The notes under the pieces are model-generated. The model did not search any database. It had not been told where the DNA came from and saw only the letters and a list, made by a program, of their open reading frames with translations. Source: Paenibacillus sp. GP183 (GTDB lineage: Bacteria > Bacillota > Bacilli > Paenibacillales > NBRC-103111). From it: a stretch of DNA of 64,000 nt. Position numbers and translations under genes: made by a program. The stretch covers positions 4,566,001-4,630,000 of the forward strand of contig NZ_FNSW01000001.1 in assembly GCF_900104695.1 (NCBI RefSeq). Reading direction: 5' to 3'. Below are positions 34,729 through 42,108 of this stretch, piece by piece. Every line of letters begins with the position of its first letter. The first letter of the stretch is position 1.

Positions 34729-35921
34729 ATGAGTAAGATTTTGAAAATTGGCGGAGGGCGTATCGTCACGCCGCATGGCATCAAGGATAATCATACGTTG
34801 ATTCTTGAAGACGGAAAGATTGCCGCAATCTTACGCTCGGAGGCTTCGGGAGTACCCGATATGGATGTAGAGGGCCGATGGATACTTCCAGGCATCATCG
34901 ATACCCACAGCGATGCGATCGAAAACGAAGTGCAGCCAAGGCCTACAAGCCAGTTTCCATTTGATCAGTCATTATATGAGCTGGAGCGCAAGCTGGTCTC
35001 ACAAGGGATCACGACCATTTATCACTGCTTGGGCATGCTGGATGACAGATCCAAAACTTTGATACGACAGAACGATTATGTCCTCTCGTCTATTCGTGCC
35101 TTAAAAGAGTTCGCCCTGCAGCGCCGATTGATCCGGCACCGTATTCATCTTCGTTTTGAAATTACCAATTTGACTGCTGTGGAAGCGATTCGAGAATTGC
35201 TCGTACAAGGAGAAATCGATCAAATTTCCTTTATGGACCATACGCCGGGACAAGGTCAATGGCGCAGCATCGAGGCGCATAAAGCGTTGATTATGGGCCG
35301 TCAAGGGATCAGCGATGAAGAAGCCGAAGAGATGCTTAATGCAAGGCGGAACCTGCCCCGAGCGAGCGGCGAGGTGCTCTCCGAATTGGCAGGGCTGGCC
35401 AAGATCAAACGGATTCCTCTTGCTTCTCATGACGACGACTCCGTGGAGAAACTGGATTTGGTCGAAGCTTGGGAAGCATCAATCGCAGAATTCCCGATTA
35501 AGCTGGACGTTGCAGTAGAAGCGCGCAAAAGAGGGCTGTTCGTTGCCATGGGGGCGCCAAACGTGCTGCTTGGGCGCTCGCACAGCGACAATTTATCTGC
35601 GATGGAAGCCATCCGTGCCGGTGTCGTCGATATTTTGTGCTCCGATTATTATCCTCCATCTTTGTTGCAAGCCGTGTTTCGATTGAAGCACGAAGGTATA
35701 CCTGTTCACCAAGCCGTCAACATGGTCTCCTTGAATCCGGCGCTGGCCCTTGATATCGCCACCAATACGGGATCCTTGGAGGCTGGCAAAGAGGCCATTT
35801 GCTCATCGTTGCGGAGGACGGCGGCCGCCCTGTCATTGAGAAGGTGTTCGTCGGAGGCGCGCTTGTTTGTCAAATGTCTTATCCGCTTGCCGTTTCTGAA
35901 GAGAAAGCTTTGAATATATGA
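34729..35921 (+). pseudogene. phnM: PhnM-like diphosphatase, copy 2, with a 3' frameshift
   Basis: Residues 1-355 are a good PhnM (LPGIIDTHSDAIE with His60/Asp62, HRIHLRFEITN, SFMDHTPGQGQ, SHDDDSVEKLD). After LEAGKEA the reading frame changes. Restoring one base between 35796 and 35797 gives the normal ending DLLIVAEDGG and FVGGALVCQ, stopping at 35921. As written, translation stops at 35913 with an unrelated Arg/Ser-rich tail of about 38 residues. The core barrel is intact, so partial activity is possible. A 1-bp sequencing error is the alternative. Start ATG 34729 follows AAGGGAG. Confidence 0.75.
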
Positions 35922-35948
35922 AACTCGGCGTCGAGAGGGGAATGAGCG

Positions 35949-36617
35949 ATGTCATTCAAACATATTCATCATGAGCATCAGGAGCATCAGCTGTCGGAGG
36001 AGCCGACTATCCACGAAACAGCAAATCTTCGGGATTGCTGGGTCGGGGCTTGGACCTCGATCGGTCCAGGTACCCGTATGAACGAAGTGCGCTTCGGCGA
36101 TTACAGCTATTGTATGGATCAAGTCATTATCCACTATGCGGAGATCGGGAAATTTTGTTCGATTGCCTCCCATACGGCTATAAACCCGGGGGATCATCCC
36201 ACTTGGCGGGTAACCCAGCATCATGCCACGTACCGTAAAGCGTCTTATCGTTTCGACGATCAGGACGATGCGGAATTTTTTGAATGGCGGCGTGAGGACA
36301 AGGTCGTCATCGGTCATGACGTCTGGATCGGCCACGGGGCTTCGATTATGGCGGGCGTGACGATTGGCACCGGGGCGGTCATCGCGGCCGGAGCGGTAGT
36401 GACTAAGGATGTACCCCCGTATTCGATCGTCGGAGGCGTTCCTGCTCGGTTCATTAAAGAACGATTCCCAAAGGATACCGCCGAAGCTTTGATGCGGACG
36501 GCATGGTGGGATTGGCCGCGCGAAATCCTGGAGGAGCGTTTTGCCGATTTGAACGATGTTCCTCTGTTTCTGCAGAAATACGGTAGCCTGAGCCAGTCAA
36601 TTTCAAAACACGAATGA
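35949..36617 (+). CDS. Phosphonate-locus hexapeptide-repeat acetyltransferase
   Basis: 222 residues of a left-handed beta-helix acyltransferase: [79 protein letters not shown]. This matches the transferase-hexapeptide family found in many C-P lyase operons. It may acetylate aminophosphonates or a pathway intermediate. The N-terminus is unusually His-rich (HIHHEHQEH). It follows phnM2 and overlaps the region of the phnK start. Confidence 0.85.
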   Translation: MSFKHIHHEHQEHQLSEEPTIHETANLRDCWVGAWTSIGPGTRMNEVRFGDYSYCMDQVIIHYAEIGKFCSIASHTAINPGDHPTWRVTQHHATYRKASYRFDDQDDAEFFEWRREDKVVIGHDVWIGHGASIMAGVTIGTGAVIAAGAVVTKDVPPYSIVGGVPARFIKERFPKDTAEALMRTAWWDWPREILEERFADLNDVPLFLQKYGSLSQSISKHE

Positions 36618-36637
36618 TGCAGAAGGAGGCCTTTGCA

Positions 36638-37540
36638 GTGACCCCTGACAGATTATATAAACAACTGGAAAACTCCGTCGCGAGCATTGATACGGCGGCA
36701 TCAGAGCCGGAACCAATGCTCATGGTGAAGAATCTGAATAAAATATACGGTCCATCCTGCGACGATTGTTTGTCGCTTACCGGACCTGAATTCGACCGCA
36801 ATATTTGTCCGCGCTGCGGCTCTATCATCGCTTGCGGAGACGTCAGTTTCGACGTGCATCCGGGTGAAATCCTCGGGATCGTTGGTGAGAGCGGATCGGG
36901 CAAAAGCACGTTGGTCAAAACGTTGTATTTCGATGAAGCCCCGACCTTCGGCGAAATGCATGTTTCCCGTTTTCCGGGCGGAACTACGAATCTGTTTGAG
37001 CTGAGCGCGCAAAAAAAACGCTGGATCCGCCATCATCTGATGGGTATGGTGTATCAGCACCCGCATCTCGGGCTGCGGTTGGATTTTTCCAGCGGCGGCA
37101 ATATTGCCGAGAAGCTGCTAATGGCCGACGTCTTTCATGTCGGGCAAATTCGCGAAAGAGCGAGCGAGCTGCTGCAGCGAACCGAAATACCGGTTTTGCG
37201 CATGGACGAACCGCCGCGCCGATTCAGCGGAGGGATGCAGCAGCGGGTTCAAATTTCTAAGGCGATTGCCAACAATCCGCCGCTGCTGCTGCTTGACGAA
37301 ATTACAACTGGTCTGGACGTATCGGTGCAGGCTAGCGTTTTGGATATGGTGCGGCAGCTCCAGCGCGAGATGGGCATTACCATGGTCGTGGTCTCTCACG
37401 ACTTCGGCGTCATCCGCATGCTGACCGCACGTACGATTGTGATGAAGAACGGGAGAATCGTCGAAGCGGGTCTGACCGACCAAATCCTGGAGGATCCCCA
37501 ACACCCATATACACAGCTGCTCGTCAATTCGATGCTGTAA
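36638..37540 (+). CDS. phnK: C-P lyase ABC protein PhnK with a four-cysteine insertion
   Basis: 300 residues from GTG 36638, eight bases after AAGGAGG; ATG 36614 has no site. Walker A GESGSGKS (about 83-90), signature FSGGMQQR, Walker B LLLLDEITTGLDVSVQA. Compared with E. coli PhnK (about 252 residues) it has an N-terminal extension and an insertion with CDDC and CPRC pairs (Cys41, 44, 57, 60) before the Walker A strand, which looks like a small zinc knuckle. PhnK binds the PhnGHIJ core and drives turnover with PhnL. Confidence 0.92.
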   Translation: MTPDRLYKQLENSVASIDTAASEPEPMLMVKNLNKIYGPSCDDCLSLTGPEFDRNICPRCGSIIACGDVSFDVHPGEILGIVGESGSGKSTLVKTLYFDEAPTFGEMHVSRFPGGTTNLFELSAQKKRWIRHHLMGMVYQHPHLGLRLDFSSGGNIAEKLLMADVFHVGQIRERASELLQRTEIPVLRMDEPPRRFSGGMQQRVQISKAIANNPPLLLLDEITTGLDVSVQASVLDMVRQLQREMGITMVVVSHDFGVIRMLTARTIVMKNGRIVEAGLTDQILEDPQHPYTQLLVNSML

Positions 37541-37552
37541 GGAGGTACGGAC

Positions 37553-38260
37553 ATGCTTTTGGAAGTTCGCAATTTACAAAAAACGTTCCTGCTCTATCAG
37601 CAGGTTGCAAAAAACATCGTCGGGTGCCGCGATGTAAACTTGACCTTGCATGACGGAGAATTCATCGGCATTACAGGCAAGAGCGGCGTGGGCAAGTCGA
37701 CGATTTTAAAATGCTTATATCGCACCTATCTTTCTACGGGCGGTCAAATTCTGTTCCGTTCCGGCCAGTTCGGCACGATCGATTTGGCTCAAGCGAGTGA
37801 GCAGCAGATTATTGAAATCCGCAAAAAAGAAATCGGCTATGTGTCCCAATTCTTGTCGGTGCTGCCGCGAGTGACCGCCTTCGGCGTCGTCAAGGAAGCC
37901 TTCCTAGAAACCGGCGTCGGTGAAGAAGCGGCGGCTGCGGAGTCGGAGACGTCACTCTCCTTTTTCGAACTCCCCCAAACGCTGTGGGATGCTTATCCCG
38001 GCACATTCAGCGGTGGGGAGAAGCTGCGCCTGAACTTGGCCAGAGCGATGGTGAAGCGCCCGAAGCTGCTGCTTCTTGACGAGCCGACAGCATCGCTGGA
38101 TAATCGTTCGAAAGAAGCGGTAAAAGAGATGATTTTGCGGCTGAAGCAAGGCGGCACGAGCATGGTCGGAATTTTCCATGACCTTGATTTCATGCAGCAG
38201 GTAATCGATAAGCATTACGCGATGGAAAACGGTGTAATGATGGAAAGGACAATATCATGA
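37553..38260 (+). CDS. phnL: C-P lyase ABC protein PhnL
   Basis: 235 residues with Walker A GKSGVGKST, signature FSGGEKLRLNLARAM, Walker B LLLLDEPTASLD. The insertion VVKEAFLETGVGEEAA is typical of PhnL. It is needed with PhnGHI for the first coupling step. AAGGAGG precedes the ATG, and the stop overlaps phnM3 (ATGA). Confidence 0.92.
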   Translation: MLLEVRNLQKTFLLYQQVAKNIVGCRDVNLTLHDGEFIGITGKSGVGKSTILKCLYRTYLSTGGQILFRSGQFGTIDLAQASEQQIIEIRKKEIGYVSQFLSVLPRVTAFGVVKEAFLETGVGEEAAAAESETSLSFFELPQTLWDAYPGTFSGGEKLRLNLARAMVKRPKLLLLDEPTASLDNRSKEAVKEMILRLKQGGTSMVGIFHDLDFMQQVIDKHYAMENGVMMERTIS

Positions 38261-39483
38261 AGCATCACGCCATTGTGATTACGGGTTGCCAGTTGGTGCT
38301 GCCGGATCGAACGACGGAAGGCGCCGTTTGGATTGAGGACGGACGTATCGTACGTGTGGAAACGGGTGCTTCGGGTTATAGTGCAGTAAATTCGGCAAGA
38401 GACAGCTCAGCCGTCGTGCTGCATGCGGAAGGCTCGTATTTGCTGCCCGGCTTGATCGATATGCACAGCGATGCGATTGAGAAAGAAATTCAGCCAAGGC
38501 CAAACACCCATTTCCCACTTCCCATGTCCCATTTTGAGCTGGAGAAGAAGCTGGCGGGCTGCGGCATCACAACGATGTATCACGCTATCTCACTATCGGA
38601 CGGCATTGGTGTCAGAAACAACGAAACCGTAAGGGAGATCGCCCAAGCAATCTCAACATACCGCAAGAAAACAGCGCTGATCCGCCACCGCATCCATCTT
38701 CGTTACGAATTGACGAATCTGGAAGGCCTTTCCCAAGTCGAGGAAATGTTGGAGGGGGATCTTATCGATTTGCTTTCGTACATGGATCATACTCCGGGTC
38801 AAGGGCAGTTCTCGGCGCCGGGCAGCTATGTAAATTTCATGAAAAAAACGTACGGCGGCGATGAATCAGAAATTCAAGAGCTCGTCGAAATGATTAGTGA
38901 AAACCAAAAACGTCTTGATTGGAAGGCATTGAAAAGCTTGGCCTCCCGAGCATCGGAAAAAGGCATTCGACTGGCATCCCACGACGACGATACTCCGGAT
39001 AAAGTCGATCAGGTTATCCATTTAGGAGCCGACATCAGCGAATTTCCGGTCAATTTGGAAACGGCCTTCTATGCGAAGTCGCAGGGGATGCATGTTTGCG
39101 TCGGTGCACCGAACGTCGTTCGCGGCAGCTCCCATAGCAACAACATGCGTGCTATAGACGCCATTCTGGCTGGAGCGGCCGATATGCTTTGCTCCGATTA
39201 TGTGCCGTCGACGATGCTGGCCGCTATTTTTCAATTGGCTGAACAGCATATGCCGCTGCACGAAGCGGTACGGCTCGCGACGCTTAACCCTGCTGAGGCG
39301 CTGGGACTGGATGGCGAATTGGGCTCCGTTGAAGCAGGAAAGCACGCGGACCTGATACTTGTCGAGCTGCAAGAAGGCTATCCGCTAATTCGAGCCACGA
39401 TCGTTGACGGAATAATCGTCTATCAAACTGATTATCGCCATGGCGCGGGCATAGGGGAGGTCGTAAAGCATGCGAATTCGTGA
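38257..39483 (+). CDS. phnM: PhnM alpha-D-ribose 1-methylphosphonate 5-triphosphate diphosphatase, copy 3
   Basis: 408 residues with LPGLIDMHSDAIEKEIQPRP (His70/Asp72), HRIHLRYELTN, SYMDHTPGQGQFS, SHDDDTPDK and an intact C-terminus GSVEAGKHADLILVEL. It occupies the canonical position after phnL and is translationally coupled to it, so it is the best candidate for the main PhnM. It is visibly closer to copy 2 than to copy 1. Confidence 0.92.
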   Translation: MKHHAIVITGCQLVLPDRTTEGAVWIEDGRIVRVETGASGYSAVNSARDSSAVVLHAEGSYLLPGLIDMHSDAIEKEIQPRPNTHFPLPMSHFELEKKLAGCGITTMYHAISLSDGIGVRNNETVREIAQAISTYRKKTALIRHRIHLRYELTNLEGLSQVEEMLEGDLIDLLSYMDHTPGQGQFSAPGSYVNFMKKTYGGDESEIQELVEMISENQKRLDWKALKSLASRASEKGIRLASHDDDTPDKVDQVIHLGADISEFPVNLETAFYAKSQGMHVCVGAPNVVRGSSHSNNMRAIDAILAGAADMLCSDYVPSTMLAAIFQLAEQHMPLHEAVRLATLNPAEALGLDGELGSVEAGKHADLILVELQEGYPLIRATIVDGIIVYQTDYRHGAGIGEVVKHANS

Positions 39484-39904
39484 AGCGCGGAAACAGGATT
39501 TACCCGAGATCTTAAGATTGCTCAGCGTTCTGGATGCGGAAGCGGAGATGAGTATTTCCGATGCGGAGGACATCTTTGAACGCATGGCAGCTTATCCGCA
39601 TTATCGTTGCTATCTGGCGGTTGAAGACGACAAGACTGTCGGTACCTTTTGCATGATCATATGCGATAACCTCGGTCACGCCGGCCAGAAATTTGCTATT
39701 GTGGAGAATGTCGTCGTCGACCCTTCCAGCCAGGGTCAAGGCATCGGTAAGATCCTCATGGAGGCAGCAATGGAAGAGGCGGTACGGCAAGGATGCTATA
39801 AACTCATGCTGTCGAGCAACGAAAAAAGAACAGATGCCCATCGCTTTTACGACAATCTTGGATTTTCCAGACATGGCATCAGTTTTAAGGTTGAGATTAA
39901 TTGA
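39470..39904 (+). CDS. GNAT acetyltransferase, PhnO-like
   Basis: 144 residues, the same length as E. coli PhnO, sharing KRTDAHRFYDNLGF with its KRHDAHRFY segment. Acetyl-CoA loop VDPSSQGQGIGKIL. PhnO acetylates aminoalkylphosphonates and protects against toxic ones. It overlaps phnM3 by 14 bases with GGGGAGG upstream. The locus thus carries two acetyltransferases of unrelated folds. Confidence 0.8.
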   Translation: MRIREARKQDLPEILRLLSVLDAEAEMSISDAEDIFERMAAYPHYRCYLAVEDDKTVGTFCMIICDNLGHAGQKFAIVENVVVDPSSQGQGIGKILMEAAMEEAVRQGCYKLMLSSNEKRTDAHRFYDNLGFSRHGISFKVEIN

Positions 39905-39958
39905 CAGCGAGAATACGGATACGTCAGATATTGAAAATCGTTTGAAGGAGGATAAAGA

Positions 39959-40804
39959 ATGATCGACCTTCACTGTCATACCAAAATCTCGGATAATTCG
40001 TTCACGATCCGGGAGGTCATCACGATGGCCAAAAACGAAGGGGTAACTCATTTGGCTATTACGGATCATGACACTACAATAGGCTTGGAAGAAGCTGCGC
40101 AAACGGGTCAAGATCTTGGAGTGGAAATTATTCCGGGTATTGAGATCTCCGCTTATGATTTCCAACGGAATACCAGGGCTCATATTCTTGGATATTACAT
40201 AACACCTGGACATGCAGCCCTTTCACAGCTTTGCGATCCGATGATCAAAAAGCGGCACGAGGCTTCCCAAGAAATGGTGCAGCTTATCAAAGAAGCCGGC
40301 TACGATATAACGTGGGAGCAAGTGGAGCGTTATGCGGAAGGCGGAACCGGTGTTTACAAACAGCATATCATGCACGCCCTTCTGGATAAGGGCTACACGC
40401 AGACGATTTACGGTGATTTGTACAAAAAGCTTTTCTCACGCGGAGAACAAGGAGGGGAGAAGGGCATTGCTTATATCTCTCTGGAGTATGTGGATGCATT
40501 CGACGCTATCGATGCGATTCGTCAGGCGGGAGGCGTTCCCGTGATCGCTCATCCCAAGCAATTTAACAATTTTGCCGCTATTCCCGAATGGAAAGTTGCG
40601 GGACTTCAAGGAATCGAAGTGCGGCATCCTTTACATGATGAAAATACGGAACAACTAGCTCAACAAATCGCCAAAAATTTCAACTTGCTGAAGACAGGCG
40701 GTTCAGATTTTCATGGATTTTACAGTGAAACGGATCAATGTCCTCTCGGCAGCAAGAATATTGGAATGGACAATTTGCAGGCATTGCAACAACGGATATC
40801 CTAA
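39959..40804 (+). CDS. PHP-domain phosphodiesterase, probable replacement for PhnP
   Basis: 281 residues with PHP metal motifs: LHCHTKISD, ITDHDT, IPGIEIS, VIAHP and TGGSDFHG. A PHP protein from Eggerthella lenta (Elen0235) in a phn context was shown to open cyclic ribose phosphates, the job of PhnP. No phnP is present here, so this gene probably supplies the last cyclic-phosphate hydrolysis step. AAGGAGGATAAAG precedes the ATG. It is the last gene before the right-hand repeat. Confidence 0.82.
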   Translation: MIDLHCHTKISDNSFTIREVITMAKNEGVTHLAITDHDTTIGLEEAAQTGQDLGVEIIPGIEISAYDFQRNTRAHILGYYITPGHAALSQLCDPMIKKRHEASQEMVQLIKEAGYDITWEQVERYAEGGTGVYKQHIMHALLDKGYTQTIYGDLYKKLFSRGEQGGEKGIAYISLEYVDAFDAIDAIRQAGGVPVIAHPKQFNNFAAIPEWKVAGLQGIEVRHPLHDENTEQLAQQIAKNFNLLKTGGSDFHGFYSETDQCPLGSKNIGMDNLQALQQRIS

Positions 40805-40858
40805 TAAATTCAAAGCATTTCTATGCAAGACTTAATTTGTAAATACTTCTCAAGATAA

Positions 40859-40898
40859 ACCAGCAAACCTTTGAGGATGCTGGTTTCTTGCATTTCAA
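40859..40898 (+). repeat. 40-bp terminator-like direct repeat, right copy
   Basis: Stem ACCAGCA/TGCTGGT followed by TTCTTGCAT and, further on, a T-run. It is 34/40 identical to 25723-25762 and acts as the phn operon terminator. Confidence 0.75.
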
Positions 40899-40988
40899 TT
40901 TTTTTCTCACCCAAAACTTATTCTCACCCAACACACTGACTTTGTTTTATAATACGGATATAAAGATCCAAAAAAGGAGATGAACAGA

Positions 40989-42017
40989 TTGTCAATGCAA
41001 CTGCAGGGAACACAAACAGCAGCAAAAACGACCAACTTTAAGCATTCCATTACCATGATCATGGGAATGTGGCTCATCGCAGGCGTGTTTATCGACGGCT
41101 TTGCCCACAACCATGGTGCAGTCGAAAGCTTTTTTACGCCTTGGCATGCTATTTTGTATTCAGGCTATCTCGCTTGCGCAGTATGGATTTTGATTTTAAT
41201 TCTCCAAAATAAAACTGCCGGAAATCACGCGACCTGGATAGAGGCTGTACCAGATGGTTACAAGCTTGGGGCAGCAGGAGTTATTATTTTTTTCATCGGC
41301 GGCATAGGCGATATGATTTGGCACAGTGTACTTGGCATCGAGAAGGATATCGAGGCTCTTTTGAGCCCGACACATCTAATTCTTCTGTCTGGTGGATTGT
41401 TGATCCTTACAAGCCCATACAGGGCATTGAGCAAATCGGAGAAAGACGAAGCACCAACATTTTCAAGACTATTGCCCGCGTTGACCTCGGTGGCTCTAAC
41501 CTTTGCCGTTATGGCCTTTTTTCTCATGTATGCCTGGTCATTCCGAAACCAACTGCCCGGTGCTCATCAAGAAGATTCAGTTGGTCGGTCCATAGTTGAT
41601 TTTCTGATCACGACCATGCTGCTGGTTGTACCCATCATGGTTATTTTAAGACGATGGAAGCTCCCATTCGGAACAGTGACGTACTTCTTCATTTTCGAAT
41701 CCGTATTGATGGGTGTTTTGGATGGTTTCAGCCATTTCAGTTCCAATATCATATTATTGATAAGCGGTATTGCCGGTGATTTGCTGTTTCGAATGATTAA
41801 AGACAAGAATGCAGGCGACTGGCTGTACCGAGGTGTATTCTTCTTGCTCCCGATTTTCATTTGGGGCTTGTATTTTTTGGATTTGCAGATTTCTAATAAG
41901 CTTAGCTGGAGTCCTGAACTATGGGGAGGGGCCATATTCCTTAGCGCGCTTTGCTCCTTGGGGTTGAGTATCCTTGCATCTCCGATTACGCACGACAATG
42001 GTGTAAAGAAAGTCTAA
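40989..42017 (+). CDS. Polytopic membrane protein with conserved-looking His residues, unknown function
   Basis: 342 residues with about eight to nine membrane helices. Polar residues sit within or next to helices: DGFAHNHGAVESFFTPWH, GDMIWHSVLGIEKDIEA, SPTHLILLSGG and GVLDGFSHFSS. Such paired His/Asp/Glu sites suggest metal or haem binding, but I do not recognise the family. TTG 40989 is chosen because AAAGGAG lies nine bases upstream; ATG 40980 overlaps that site. A TATAAT at 40948-40953 is the likely -10. No functional link to the phn locus is visible. Confidence 0.65.
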   Translation: MSMQLQGTQTAAKTTNFKHSITMIMGMWLIAGVFIDGFAHNHGAVESFFTPWHAILYSGYLACAVWILILILQNKTAGNHATWIEAVPDGYKLGAAGVIIFFIGGIGDMIWHSVLGIEKDIEALLSPTHLILLSGGLLILTSPYRALSKSEKDEAPTFSRLLPALTSVALTFAVMAFFLMYAWSFRNQLPGAHQEDSVGRSIVDFLITTMLLVVPIMVILRRWKLPFGTVTYFFIFESVLMGVLDGFSHFSSNIILLISGIAGDLLFRMIKDKNAGDWLYRGVFFLLPIFIWGLYFLDLQISNKLSWSPELWGGAIFLSALCSLGLSILASPITHDNGVKKV

Positions 42018-42028
42018 TTCTTGCACCA

Positions 42029-42102
42029 TCCCCCATCCATGTAACTGATTTGTAACCGCCTCATAGTTTACTGAAGTTAGGTAACGGCAGCAGGATGGGG
42101 GA
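42029..42102 (+). promoter_or_regulatory. Leader with a 10-bp inverted repeat covering the acyl-CoA ligase ribosome binding region
   Basis: TCCCCCATCC (42029-42038) pairs perfectly with GGATGGGGGA (42093-42102), which is the only candidate Shine-Dalgarno region for TTG 42109. The loop holds a direct repeat TGTAAC (42040 and 42051, 11-base step). Folding would mask translation initiation. Confidence 0.4.
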
Positions 42103-42108
42103 AATAGC

